Positions 1 through 8,021 are shown, counted from the first letter of the stretch. The stretch is 64,000 nt of DNA from an uncultured Clostridia bacterium (GCA_934778205.1 CAKVOD010000005.1:1-64000), one strand, 5' to 3'. Program-made: numbers and translations. Notes: generated from the sequence alone by a model not told the origin.

Positions 1-74
1 CTCCTCGCTTTTGGCTTTAGCGCGCTAAAGCCACTTTCTAGCGTTAGTTTACCACAATTACGCAAAAATATCAA
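1..74 (-). promoter_or_regulatory. Promoter and leader of a gene lying off the left edge
   Basis: On the minus strand a -35 TTGATA (69-74) and a -10 TAAACT (46-51) are separated by 17 bases. The -10 is preceded by TTGTGG, which gives a TGn extended -10. This is the same arrangement found upstream of all four poly-G surface-protein loci in this window. Between the promoter and the edge lies a perfect 20-base palindrome, GGCTTTAGCGCGCTAAAGCC (13-32). AGGAG at positions 5-1 looks like a Shine-Dalgarno site for a gene starting just outside the window. The identity of that gene is inferred only from promoter resemblance. Confidence 0.6.
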
Positions 75-164
75 ACGTTTTGACATATTTTTTGAAAAAT
101 TGTTGTTTTTCTTTTATGTTGCGCCAACAATGCACACTAACACGCTCAATATGTAAATAATTTT

Positions 165-215
165 ATGGCTAGCGCTGGTGCGAAAGCGCACGGCTACAGG
201 CTTGGGTTGGGTGGC
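165..215. repeat. R2 hairpin repeat fragment
   Basis: It contains GTGCG-AAAG-CGCAC (178-191) followed by the R2-type CGGCTACAGG. This is a short member of the dispersed R2 family, whose hairpin stems differ between copies but remain complementary. The rest of 75-274 has nothing else I can assign. Confidence 0.5.
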
Positions 216-274
216 ATTATATGTGTTTAGGTACATAGTTGATTGATTGTATGTTTTAATGTTTCGTATTTGTT

Positions 275-712
275 GCTGGCGCGGTCAAAGTAAATGAGTA
301 CCCCATAACTAAGTATGACCCCTTCCGGGAGATTTCTCCACTGCAGTGGTGGCTGACGCCCCCACTTTCGGTCGAAATGACAACAGAATAGGTAACTCCC
401 CATGAGTGACAACAGTGTAAGTATCTCCTCATCATAATAATAATGTATACTTTTATTATACTTATAATTTAATGTTTATATTTAATAACAGTGTGATGCA
501 GGGCTGGATACGCGATACCTTTTATTATATTTGCAATTTAGGATTACATTTTGCGGTAGCATTAATCAATAAAAACAATTTTATTGTGGTAAGGTACACA
601 CCCCATTGTCATTTCGACCGAAAGCGGAAACGTAGTTTTCGCTGTAGCGGAGAAATCTCCCGGAAGGGGGCAAAGTATATTATGGGCAAGTATGAACATT
701 GACCGCGCCAGC
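275..712. repeat. Composite MITE-like element made of two inverted R1 arms
   Basis: The segment is bounded by inverted termini: GCTGGCGCGGTCAA at 275-288 and its complement at 699-712. Just inside each end is a CATAA...AAGTATG stretch and then an R1 unit: 319-382 in one orientation and 607-671 in the other. R1 has the core CCTTCCGGGAGATTTCTCC and ends GGTCGAAATGACA. The centre (383-606) is A+T-rich and has no convincing gene; small ORFs here are translations of the repeat. A second element of the same design lies at 6446-6754. No transposase is present, so mobility is inferred from architecture and copy number. Confidence 0.7.
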
Positions 713-743
713 CTGCAAACATAAATCACTATTTTCTAAGAAC

Positions 744-768
744 AAAAAAGCACCGGGGGAGTGCTTTA
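744..768 (-). terminator. Rho-independent terminator of sigG
   Basis: On the minus strand, just after the sigG stop, AAAGCAC and GTGCTTT flank a C-rich loop and are followed by a T run. This is a standard intrinsic terminator. Confidence 0.75.
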
Positions 769-772
769 GCAA

Positions 773-1543
773 TTAGAGTGCTCGGCGGACAATTTGGAGC
801 GCGTTTTTTTCAAGTCGGCTCACTTGCGCTTGCGATATGCCCACTTTTTCGCTGATTTCAATTTGTGTTTTGCCCATAAAGTAGCGCATTTCCAAAATTT
901 CGCGCTCCTTTTTCGGGAGTGTTTTCAAGGCTTCTTTGATTGAAACCCTTGTTGAAAAATCACTTTCGTTGCAGGAATTATCACTGACTTGCTCCATTAG
1001 TGAGATTGTGTCGCTGTCGTCGTTGTAGATTGGGTCATAGAGGCTCATTGGCTCGCTGATTGCGTCGAGTGCGATTGAAACGGATTTGAAACTTTGGTTT
1101 AGTTCTTTTGCAATTTCTTCTATGCTAGGTTCGCGCCCGAATTTGCCTTCAAGTTTGTCGCGGACTTTGAGCGCTTGATATGCGAGGTCGCGCATACTTC
1201 GCGTGACGCGGACGCTGTTGTTGTCGCGGAGGAATCGGCGTATTTCGCCGATTATCATTGGCACGGCGTAGGTCGAAAACTTGAGATTTAACGTCATATC
1301 AAAATTGTCAATTGCTTTGATAAGCCCGACGCAACCGACTTGGAACAAGTCTTCGGCGTTTGGATATCTATTCAAAAATCGGTGCATCACGCTCAAGACA
1401 AGGCGTAAATTTCCATAGATAAAGTTCGTTTTCATTTGTTTGTCGCCATTTTGCGCACGTTTTAGCATTTCAATTTGTTCTGCGTTTGTATATTTGGGTA
1501 GTCGAGAGGTGTCGATGCCACATATCATAACTTTTGTTGTCAT
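773..1543 (-). CDS. sigG: RNA polymerase sporulation sigma factor SigG
   Basis: Late forespore sigma factor that directs core polymerase to forespore promoters after engulfment. The protein opens MTTKVMICGIDTSRLP, the N-terminal signature of SigG. Region 2 follows (NLRLVLSVMHRF, DLFQVGCVGLIKAID, FSTYAVPMIIGEIRR), then region 4 with its helix-turn-helix (TQIEISEKVGISQAQVSRLE). I chose the start at 1543 because AAGGAG lies 7 bases upstream; an in-frame ATG six codons earlier has no ribosome site. Length (256 aa) is normal. A forespore-type promoter sits directly upstream. Unusually, the gene diverges from spoIIGA-sigE, whereas the classical order in Bacillus and Clostridium is spoIIGA-sigE-sigG on one strand. 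Confidence 0.95.
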   Translation of the reverse strand: MTTKVMICGIDTSRLPKYTNAEQIEMLKRAQNGDKQMKTNFIYGNLRLVLSVMHRFLNRYPNAEDLFQVGCVGLIKAIDNFDMTLNLKFSTYAVPMIIGEIRRFLRDNNSVRVTRSMRDLAYQALKVRDKLEGKFGREPSIEEIAKELNQSFKSVSIALDAISEPMSLYDPIYNDDSDTISLMEQVSDNSCNESDFSTRVSIKEALKTLPKKEREILEMRYFMGKTQIEISEKVGISQAQVSRLEKNALQIVRRAL

Positions 1544-1562
1544 TCTTGCACTCCTTTGCAAT

Positions 1563-1591
1563 CATTATGTCCAAAACAAAATTATTTATTC
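1563..1591 (-). promoter_or_regulatory. Candidate SigF/SigG-type promoter of sigG
   Basis: On the minus strand GAATA (1587-1591) and CATAATG (1563-1569) are 17 bases apart. This fits the forespore sigma consensus (GHATR, then CATWHTA-like), and the -10 lies about 20 bases upstream of the sigG start. Such a site would give SigG autoregulation or SigF control, as known in Bacillus. The match is by eye. Confidence 0.5.
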
Positions 1592-1653
1592 GGCGATTTT
1601 GGCAACAAGTGACAATTTTTCTTGTTATTCCTTATTATAGGCGTTTTTTCTCG

Positions 1654-1682
1654 TTGGGAATTATCATTTTCGGCGCTATAAT
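1654..1682 (+). promoter_or_regulatory. Candidate SigA-type promoter abutting spoIIGA
   Basis: TTGGGA (1654-1659) and TATAAT (1677-1682) are 17 bases apart. The -10 ends six bases before the spoIIGA ATG at 1689, so transcription from it would begin at or next to the start codon. No Shine-Dalgarno sequence precedes that ATG. I did not find a clear 0A box here. Confidence 0.5.
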
Positions 1683-1688
1683 TGGCTG

Positions 1689-2489
1689 ATGATTGTTTAC
1701 ATTGAGTATGTTTTGCTTGACAATTTCATAATTGATTTTTTGATTTTGTATGCGGTGGCAAAAATTTTGAAACTGCGCATTTTGAAACTGCGGTTTTTGC
1801 TTGCGCTGGTTTTGGCGGTCGGGTTTGCGTTTGTTACGCCGTTTTTGGACATTGCGGGCGCTTTGTTATTTTTGGTCAAACTTTTGATGGGCGCAATCAT
1901 TGTTGGGGTGGCGTTCAAACTTTGCAAGGTCAAACAATTCGTGCTTGCGTACTTATGCTTTATTTTTGCGACATTCTTAATGGGTGGCATTTGCTACGGG
2001 CTACAGGGCTTTGTCAGCGGAATGCAGATTTTGGGCAAGCAAATCAATTATCAATCGGACTTCCCTATTTCGCTGATTTTTGTTGGTATGGCAATTTTTT
2101 ACATTGGGGGCAAAAATATTTATTTTGCGCTGAGGCAAAAAAGACACAATGCGCGCATTTGTGCGACGTTTTGCGGGCACACGCTAGAACTTCTTGCGCT
2201 TGTTGACAGTGGCAATCAACTTTTGGACGAACACACAAAGCGCCCGATAACTTTCATTAGCAGGCTAAAGTTTAGTTCTGTTGCGACAGGCGCGGTTGAC
2301 AAGATGCGGGGATATGAACAAGTGATTTGTAGCACGGTGGGTGGCAAATACAATGTGGTTGACACATTTTTGGTCGACAAGTTGGTTGTTTCAAACGGCA
2401 AAACACTTGTTGATGCGCGCGTAGCGGTGGTTGACCTCAGCACAAAGCAGGGGTGCGATGCAATTGTCAGCGACAAGGTTTTTGATTGA
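1689..2489 (+). CDS. spoIIGA: Sporulation sigma-E factor-processing peptidase SpoIIGA
   Basis: Membrane-embedded aspartic protease that removes the pro-sequence of SigE in the mother cell once activated from the forespore. The N-terminal half (residues 1-150) is a series of hydrophobic segments starting MIVYIEYVLLDNFIIDF. The C-terminal half carries the protease motif ALVDSGNQL, whose Asp is the expected catalytic residue. Length (266 aa) is close to the family norm. It is followed 47 bases later by its substrate gene sigE. No ribosome site precedes the ATG and a -10 box abuts it, so the mRNA may be leaderless. Confidence 0.93.
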   Translation: MIVYIEYVLLDNFIIDFLILYAVAKILKLRILKLRFLLALVLAVGFAFVTPFLDIAGALLFLVKLLMGAIIVGVAFKLCKVKQFVLAYLCFIFATFLMGGICYGLQGFVSGMQILGKQINYQSDFPISLIFVGMAIFYIGGKNIYFALRQKRHNARICATFCGHTLELLALVDSGNQLLDEHTKRPITFISRLKFSSVATGAVDKMRGYEQVICSTVGGKYNVVDTFLVDKLVVSNGKTLVDARVAVVDLSTKQGCDAIVSDKVFD

Positions 2490-2536
2490 TTGCATAAATT
2501 GGTATATTTTATTCATATATTTCATTAGGAGTTATT

Positions 2537-3259
2537 ATGGTTTTTCAAAAATTATTACAATTTTTCAAAAAATTGTTTACGGGAAAAGGTCTTTTTGAGT
2601 GCGAGGACTTTGTTTTTTACATTAGTGGCACAGAACTACCTGCCCCACTCAATGAAGAAGATGAGGCGTATTTTATTGCACGACTTTCCGAGGGCGACGA
2701 GGGCGCAAAACAAACTTTGATTGAACACAACTTGCGCCTTGTCATTTACATTTCAAAGAAGTTCGAAAATACAAACATTGATATTGAAGATTTAATTTCC
2801 GTCGGCAGTATTGGACTCATCAAGGCAATAAATTCATTTAAGGGCGACAAAAATATCAAACTTGCGACGTATGCGTCACGCTGCATTGAAAACGAGATTT
2901 TGATGTTTTTGAGAAAATCGAAAAAACTCAAGACCGAAGTTTCGCTTGATGAACCATTAAATTCCGATATGGACGGAAACGAACTCATTTTGTCGGACAT
3001 TCTTGCGACCGACTATGATGTTGTTTACAAATCTGTTGAAAGTGGCGTTGAAAAACAACTTTTGTGGCAAGTCATTTTGAAACTGCCACCGCGCGAGCAG
3101 GAAATTATGCTGATGCGCTTTGGTTTAAACGGCGTGGACGAAAAGACGCAAAAGGAAGTCGCGGATATGATGAACATTTCGCAAAGTTATATTTCGCGCA
3201 TTGAAAAGAAAATTATCGGCAAACTCAAAAAGGAAATGAAAAAAATTTACACGGCGTGA
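2537..3259 (+). CDS. sigE: RNA polymerase sporulation sigma factor SigE (pro-form)
   Basis: Early mother-cell sigma factor made as an inactive precursor. The first 30 or so residues form the hydrophobic/basic pro-sequence (MVFQKLLQFFKKLF...), ending in FYISGTELP, which corresponds to the SpoIIGA cleavage region. Sigma region 2 (NLRLVIYISKKFENT, DLISVGSIGLIKAINSF, LATYASRCIENEILM) and region 4 (TQKEVADMMNISQSYISRIEKK) follow. TAGGAG precedes the ATG by five bases. Length is 240 aa, as expected. Pairing with spoIIGA makes the assignment secure. Confidence 0.96.
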   Translation: MVFQKLLQFFKKLFTGKGLFECEDFVFYISGTELPAPLNEEDEAYFIARLSEGDEGAKQTLIEHNLRLVIYISKKFENTNIDIEDLISVGSIGLIKAINSFKGDKNIKLATYASRCIENEILMFLRKSKKLKTEVSLDEPLNSDMDGNELILSDILATDYDVVYKSVESGVEKQLLWQVILKLPPREQEIMLMRFGLNGVDEKTQKEVADMMNISQSYISRIEKKIIGKLKKEMKKIYTA

Positions 3260-3351
3260 TTCATTTACGCCATTTTTTTGCGTCATTTGCTTGTTATATT
3301 CGTCAAAAAATGTTATACTTTGATATTATTTAATCTTAGGAGATACATATT

Positions 3352-4350
3352 ATGTGGTATTTGATACCAATTTATATTGTTGCGCTTGCGTGCATACTAT
3401 TTTTGTCGGTTGCGCTTGCTAGCATTCTCAACCAACTCGATAGACGCACCAAAATTTCAAGCGTGTTCCTCGGTGGTGTTGTTCTTGCGGGGGTCACGTC
3501 TTTGCCAGAACTTTTCACGACAATTTCTTCTGCGTGCTTGCTTTCTGAACCAAGTCTTGCTTTCGGCGGGATTCTAGGTAGCAATATTATGAATATCTTT
3601 ATTTTCGCGATTTTCGTAATCGTTGCGGGCAAACTGTTTGTGGAAAGCGAAATTAACAAGCGCAATTTGACAACGACAATTTGTTGCCTTGTCGTGTCAA
3701 TTATTGTTTTGATTTATTCCTATTTGTCGGTGTCTTTCGTGATCCCTACAATCAACGTCAACGGCATTAGTTTTGCAATCATCATCATATATGTGCTGAT
3801 GTTGTACTTCAATCGTGGTGACAAAAAAGAATCTTTTGAGGACGACAAGTCGATTACTTATAGGTTCTCTCCTGCTACGCTCGGTTGGCTGTTTGCATTG
3901 TGCGCGGTCTTGCTAATCGCGTTTAGCATAGGACTGACATATTTGACAAATGTCATTGCGGACGTTTACACCATCAACAAAAACCTTGCTGGGGCGCTCT
4001 TTATCGCAATTGCGACGGCGCTTCCTGAGGTTGTGACGACGGCGATGTTCATCAAAATGAAAAACTTTAATCTTGCGACATCTAGCGTTATGGGGGGCGT
4101 TGCTTTCAACTGGCTTATTCTTGCCATTGCGGACATCTTCTATTTCCGCGGGTCAGTGTTTATGCAAGGCGAATCGGCGCAGTTGCTTGCGATATTCTCG
4201 GTAATTTCGGTTGCACTATTGACTGCTATGCTCGCACTTCGAATCTTTGTCAAGAACCAAAACAAAGTCAGGTGGGCATACTACACGATTTCGAGTCTAC
4301 TTTGCGCATTAACGCTCACATATCTTGTGCTCGCATTCGTCATCATATAA
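3352..4350 (+). CDS. Sodium/calcium exchanger family membrane protein (CaCA superfamily)
   Basis: Predicted cation/Ca2+ antiporter of the plasma membrane. The protein has about ten hydrophobic helices arranged as two halves. The alpha-repeat signatures of the CaCA superfamily are visible in each half: GVTSLPELFTTISS near residue 50 and IATALPEVVTTAMF near residue 225. Each carries the acidic residue that binds the ion. A short hydrophilic loop (residues 158-175) joins the halves. A good AGGAG site lies upstream. Length (332 aa) fits the bacterial YrbG type. The exact ion is inferred from the family only. Confidence 0.88.
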   Translation: MWYLIPIYIVALACILFLSVALASILNQLDRRTKISSVFLGGVVLAGVTSLPELFTTISSACLLSEPSLAFGGILGSNIMNIFIFAIFVIVAGKLFVESEINKRNLTTTICCLVVSIIVLIYSYLSVSFVIPTINVNGISFAIIIIYVLMLYFNRGDKKESFEDDKSITYRFSPATLGWLFALCAVLLIAFSIGLTYLTNVIADVYTINKNLAGALFIAIATALPEVVTTAMFIKMKNFNLATSSVMGGVAFNWLILAIADIFYFRGSVFMQGESAQLLAIFSVISVALLTAMLALRIFVKNQNKVRWAYYTISSLLCALTLTYLVLAFVII

Positions 4351-4385
4351 AATTGATTCGCATTATGTAATTAATTATCATCATT

Positions 4386-4436
4386 AAAAAAACAAGGAGC
4401 GACCTCATCAATTGAGTTCAACTCCTTGCTTTTTTT
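4386..4436. terminator. Bidirectional terminator between the exchanger gene and surface locus 1
   Basis: CAAGGAG and CTCCTTG arms enclose a second small palindrome (TTGAGTTCAA) and are flanked by A and T runs on both sides. This suits the two convergent genes. Confidence 0.75.
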
Positions 4437-4452
4437 GTTATAATTTTATCAA

Positions 4453-6006
4453 TCAAACAACAATATAATTATTTATTAAGGTGCCACCTGTTGTTGTAAT
4501 TGAAATGACACCATCATTGCTTGATGTTGTAAAAGTAAATTTATTATTTTGCAGTGTGCCACCTGTTACATTTGAACCAGTGATGCTACAATTCCATGAG
4601 TACGGTTTACAAATCAACATTTGATATTCAACTCCTTTCGCTAGTTCCGCCGTCACTGATTGGGTCACTTCGCTACCGTCAAAGTAGTATGTACAAAACT
4701 CAACATACCCACCTTTGTCATCGTCACGGAAAAGATAAAGAATTATTTGCGCTGTGTTTTCAACATTGTTAAACGTAACATTAAATTTTGTTGTGTATGT
4801 GTATGCCTTCAAAACCCAACTCAAAACTGGATAATCATTGTTCTCCCCACTCTTAAATGTCCAAATTGGTTCAGAAGTATTAAAATCCCACTTATGACTA
4901 TTGTCCCATTTATACTTAGAAGTGCCATTGGTATAAGTTGAAATGTTGGAGGCTGTTCTAAAAACTTCCGCTTCAGCACTTGTGAGTTTATAACAAGATG
5001 TTCCATTTTCTACTTTAGCATCGCCAACAGAAAAACAATTATATGCTGTGGTAGCTTTAATTCCGTTACTAATTCCATATGAGTATAAAGATGAAGGCAT
5101 ACTACCTATATTATAGCAGTTACTCATTATTAATACGCTGTTAGGTTTCTCAACCATATCTTTTACTATTCCACTTGCCGATTCTTGTTCAGTACCATAT
5201 GCGTATAGTCGCCCAGAATTATAGCATTCATATACTTGACAGTGTCCACTGATTGTCAACGCTATCCCAGCCACATGTGCACAAGTTCCCATAAATTCTT
5301 GACCTTGATCTATTTTTATCTCGCCCTCATTGACACAATCCCAAACGTCAGAATCTTCTATGTGTACAGCAATGCCCGCCGCACAAGAATAAGTCGCATA
5401 GTCATGAATCAACGACGCAGAATTAAGACACTGATACAAAAGTGAACCTTCAGTAGCACTATACACTATATTAGAACGAGATAGATTCCCACTAGAATAT
5501 CCAATGGAATCACTGTCCGCTCCTGCTGTTCCGCTAGTTATTACACCCCATATTTGCGCACAACTTACATAACCAAATAGTGGGTTGTTTGTGTTATTAA
5601 GGACAAAATTGCACATATTCCCCAAAAAATTACCTTTAAACATATGAGTAGAAGTTCCTATTGGTGTCCATTTAGATGGTATTGATAAGGTTGTTGCTGT
5701 GACTTCGACATTTACACCAGCATAATCCGTACCATCATTTACGCTTGTTGCAAAATTTTTTAGGTCGTCAATTGTTGCGATAGTTGTGATCATGTTTGTC
5801 GCAGCAATGTTTGTCTGAACTACATAATTTGTTGGCACAGTAAAAACAAACCCGACAATGACGACAAAAAGCCACAGGGCGATTTGTGCCACAGCGGATA
5901 GTTTGGTTGATTTAGTTTTTGTACCGTATATGGCGCGATTTTGGCTGTTTTTTTGCTTGCAAAATTGCGCGTTTTTAGCGCTATTTTTAGGTGTTTTTGC
6001 TGGCAC
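4453..6006 (-). CDS. Poly-G locus 1: predicted phase-variable surface protein with GLUG-like repeats
   Basis: Open frame shown from an in-frame GTG, but this GTG lacks a convincing ribosome site and the real start is probably the ATG at 6127. That ATG is separated by a 13-G tract (6093-6105) that leaves it out of frame here. The frame stays open back to the tract, so 12 or 15 G would join them. After a Lys/Asn-rich stretch there is one membrane segment (LWLFVVIVGFVF). The extracellular region has GLUG-like units (CYNSGRLYAYG, NCFSVGDA) suggesting a beta-helix. The last 110 residues share KPYSWN, SGSNV and TGGT...NNYIVV with the other three loci. No LPXTG motif. Function unknown; a surface or adhesin role is inferred. 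Confidence 0.75.
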   Translation of the reverse strand: MPAKTPKNSAKNAQFCKQKNSQNRAIYGTKTKSTKLSAVAQIALWLFVVIVGFVFTVPTNYVVQTNIAATNMITTIATIDDLKNFATSVNDGTDYAGVNVEVTATTLSIPSKWTPIGTSTHMFKGNFLGNMCNFVLNNTNNPLFGYVSCAQIWGVITSGTAGADSDSIGYSSGNLSRSNIVYSATEGSLLYQCLNSASLIHDYATYSCAAGIAVHIEDSDVWDCVNEGEIKIDQGQEFMGTCAHVAGIALTISGHCQVYECYNSGRLYAYGTEQESASGIVKDMVEKPNSVLIMSNCYNIGSMPSSLYSYGISNGIKATTAYNCFSVGDAKVENGTSCYKLTSAEAEVFRTASNISTYTNGTSKYKWDNSHKWDFNTSEPIWTFKSGENNDYPVLSWVLKAYTYTTKFNVTFNNVENTAQIILYLFRDDDKGGYVEFCTYYFDGSEVTQSVTAELAKGVEYQMLICKPYSWNCSITGSNVTGGTLQNNKFTFTTSSNDGVISITTTGGTLINNYIVV

Positions 6007-6092
6007 GGACTGGTGTTCGTGCGCGGTCGCTGCGACGCTAATTTCAGGCTTTTTTGAATGATTTTCTGGCGTTATCTTACTACTTTGAAACG

Positions 6093-6127
6093 CCCCCCCC
6101 CCCCCATTTAGTTAAGTGCTTAATCAT
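6093..6127 (-). repeat. Poly-G tract (13 G) with leader ORF of surface locus 1
   Basis: The ATG at 6127 follows GGAG by six bases and encodes MIKHLTKW, reading into the G tract. With 13 G the frame gives MIKHLTKWGGGGVSK and stops. Twelve or 15 G would enter the long frame of the surface protein. The tract sits immediately after the start, the position typical of slipped-strand contingency loci. Tract length in an assembly is a consensus and may be miscounted. Confidence 0.85.
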
Positions 6128-6161
6128 TTTCTTCTCCTCACTTATATTATTTTTACATTTT

Positions 6162-6190
6162 AGTTTACCACAAACTATAAAAAATATCAA
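6162..6190 (-). promoter_or_regulatory. Promoter of surface locus 1
   Basis: TTGATA (6185-6190) and TAAACT (6162-6167) are separated by 17 bases, with TTGTGG just 5' of the -10. An imperfect inverted repeat (ATATCAAATG...CATTTGATAT) overlaps the -35. The layout matches the promoters at 46-74 and 21906-21934. Confidence 0.7.
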
Positions 6191-6234
6191 ATGTTTTTTA
6201 GGTGCATTTGATATTTTTTTTGAAAAATGGTTAT

Positions 6235-6425
6235 TTTTTGTGCGATAGCGCACGGCTACAGGTACTGGCGGGGATAGCCCCGCGGCTGCAGGTACTGTTC
6301 CTACGCTCAAGTAACTCTTATGGACGGCAAAGTAAGTACTTTCTAGAAAGTTAATGATCGAGTGGGTAGCGCACGGCTGCAGGTTTGGTTGGGTGACGCT
6401 ATACAATTTTAGTGCATTGCTAATG
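6235..6425. repeat. R2 hairpin repeats
   Basis: Two well-formed hairpins lie at 6240-6253 (GTGCG-ATAG-CGCAC) and 6268-6283 (GCGGGG-ATAG-CCCCGC). They are joined by the R2 body (GGCTGCAGGTACTGTTCCTACGCT) in reverse sense. A degenerate copy follows near 6365-6395. No gene is credible here. Confidence 0.6.
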
Positions 6426-6445
6426 AATACGTAATCTTTTTACTT

Positions 6446-6754
6446 GCTGGCGCGGTCATATAAGTTGCGTAACCCATAATTAAGTATGTCCCCTTCCGGG
6501 AGATTTCTCCACGTTGGTCGAAATGACAATGGGATAAGTACCTTACCACTATAATAAGGTTAATTGTATCATACTACGCTAATCCATTTTTATGCGGTAG
6601 CCTAAATAAAAGAAAACATTGTTAGTAATGGTAAGTTGCTAACCTCCATTGTCATTTCGACCGAAAAGAGTTTGCTAAAATCCTTGCAGCGGAGAAATCT
6701 CCCGGAAGGGGGCAATGTTAGTTATGAGGTACTCATTACATTGACAGCGCTAGC
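6446..6754. repeat. Second composite MITE-like element with inverted R1 arms
   Basis: The termini are GCTGGCGCGGTCA (6446-6458) and TGACAGCGCTAGC (6742-6754). R1 arms occupy 6490-6529 and 6650-6712 in opposite orientation. The organisation is the same as at 275-712 but the centre is shorter and different. This supports a real element family rather than chance similarity. Confidence 0.7.
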
Positions 6755-6775
6755 CTGCTAATACACTTACCTTTA

Positions 6776-6900
6776 TTTTGCGGGTGCGGTAGCGCACGGC
6801 TGCAGGTAGTGTCCCTACACGCAACTGATTTGTACGGACGGCGCAGTTGTGCACTTTCTAAAAGCGCTCGTTCTCGGTGCGATAGCGCACGAGAGCGGGT
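6776..6900. repeat. R2 repeat unit abutting the mraY stop codon
   Basis: Hairpins GTGCG-GTAG-CGCAC (6784-6797) and GTGCG-ATAG-CGCAC (6877-6890) flank a body with GGACGGCGCAG and CCTACACGC. The second hairpin ends 15 bases from the mraY stop. Confidence 0.6.
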
Positions 6901-6905
6901 TGGGG

Positions 6906-7904
6906 CTATAGCAAGAATGCTAGGCAGGTAGCACCGATGATGAGGGTTGAAACGGTATACATAATTGTTATTTTAGTTTCTTTTATGCCTAGTTTTTCTA
7001 GGTGGTGGTGAAATGGCGCCATTAGGAAAATACGACGTTTTGTGCGTTTATAGTGCAAAACTTGTATGATTACGCTTGTGGCGCTCAAGACAAATGCTAC
7101 GCCGATGAGTGGCATTAGTAGCGTAAAGCGCGTGAATATGCTCACTGATGCGATTAGTCCGCCGAGTGCGAGAGAACCGACGTCACCCATAAATATTTTT
7201 GCGGGGTAAAAGTTAAATATCCAAAATCCAAGCAGTGCGCCGATTGCTATAAAGATGATAAAAACTAGATTTTTTTGTTCGCTCAATAGTTGCGCGCTTT
7301 CGCCCATTTCAATGTTCGCGGTATAAATTGATAAGAGCAATATGCCGAATGTTAGTAGGTATGAAAGGCTTGTCCCTGTGGCGAGTCCGTCGAGTCCGTC
7401 CGTGAGATTGACACTGTTTGTGATTGCGAGCAAAACAAAGATTGTGAAAGGTATGTACCAGATTGAGAGATTAAATTCTATTCCGCAGAATGGTATTATT
7501 AGTGAACTACCGATTAGTCCGCTATGATATGCAAAAAACGTCACTATGATTGAAATGCCCAATTGTCCGAGCGCTTTTTGATAGGCGTGCAGTCCTAGAT
7601 TGTGATGATTTTTGACTTTCAAAAAGTCGTCCAAAAAGCCGAGCAGTCCAAAGGCGCACATTGTGGCGAGCGCGACGGTGGCAAGTTTGCAGTTGTTTTG
7701 CAGAAATATTGCGCTGATGACTAATATTGTTGCAATAAAAATGAGTCCGCCCATTGTGGGGGTTCCTTCTTTTGCTTTGTGGAGTTCGACGTATTGCAGT
7801 ATGCTTTGTCTTGCTTTGAGACGCTTTACGAGTTTGATTACGGACGGCGCGATTGCGACGGAAAGCACGAAGGCACACACCATACTTAATAGAAACATTT
7901 GCAT
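6906..7904 (-). CDS. mraY: Phospho-N-acetylmuramoyl-pentapeptide transferase MraY
   Basis: Integral membrane enzyme that transfers phospho-MurNAc-pentapeptide from UDP to undecaprenyl phosphate, forming lipid I. About ten membrane helices are visible. Family motifs are TPTMGGLIF near the N-terminus, the Asp-rich FLDDFLKVKN, NSVNLTDGLDGLA, FMGDVGSLALGG and the His-rich MAPFHHHLE close to the C-terminus. I chose the start at 7904 (MQMFLL), which has AGGTG five bases upstream; the longer frame starts at a TTG without a site. It follows murE directly; murF is missing from its usual place between them, and murD, ftsW and murG do not follow. Confidence 0.95.
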   Translation of the reverse strand: MQMFLLSMVCAFVLSVAIAPSVIKLVKRLKARQSILQYVELHKAKEGTPTMGGLIFIATILVISAIFLQNNCKLATVALATMCAFGLLGFLDDFLKVKNHHNLGLHAYQKALGQLGISIIVTFFAYHSGLIGSSLIIPFCGIEFNLSIWYIPFTIFVLLAITNSVNLTDGLDGLATGTSLSYLLTFGILLLSIYTANIEMGESAQLLSEQKNLVFIIFIAIGALLGFWIFNFYPAKIFMGDVGSLALGGLIASVSIFTRFTLLMPLIGVAFVLSATSVIIQVLHYKRTKRRIFLMAPFHHHLEKLGIKETKITIMYTVSTLIIGATCLAFLL

Positions 7905-7944
7905 TTTTTCACCTGTTTCTACTATATGCAAAATGTTGTTCTTT

Positions 7945-7993
7945 TATTCGCTGGCGGGGCGACTGCGTCGCCAACTTCGGTCGAAATGACAAG
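7945..7993. repeat. R1 remnant between mraY and murE
   Basis: CGCTGGCGGGGCGACTGCG is followed by ACTTCGGTCGAAATGACA, the right end of R1. It lies in the 117-base gap of the murE-mraY operon. Confidence 0.5.
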
Positions 7994-8021
7994 ATAGATA
8001 TCTCTACTCACCTTTACATAA

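Noticed and set aside
227..702. Small ORFs at the left end encoding peptides such as CHFDRKRKRSFRCSGEISRKG
   Set aside because: They are translations of the R1 repeat, recur at other R1 copies (for example upstream of the zinc-ribbon gene) and lack ribosome sites.
275..712. Invertible promoter cassette suggested by inverted R1 arms
   Set aside because: No promoter faces a gene in the centre, no recombinase is present, and the neighbouring element at 6446 has a different centre. A MITE-like composite fits better.
6093..6105. Poly-C runs as assembly or scaffold artefacts
   Set aside because: They have different lengths and unique flanks, and always sit after a leader with ribosome site. Exact length may still be misjudged, which is noted.
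4453..6127. Poly-G loci as ordinary pseudogenes with frameshifts
   Set aside because: The only disruption in each is within the G tract, the downstream frames are intact, and the same design occurs four times with a conserved leader and promoter.
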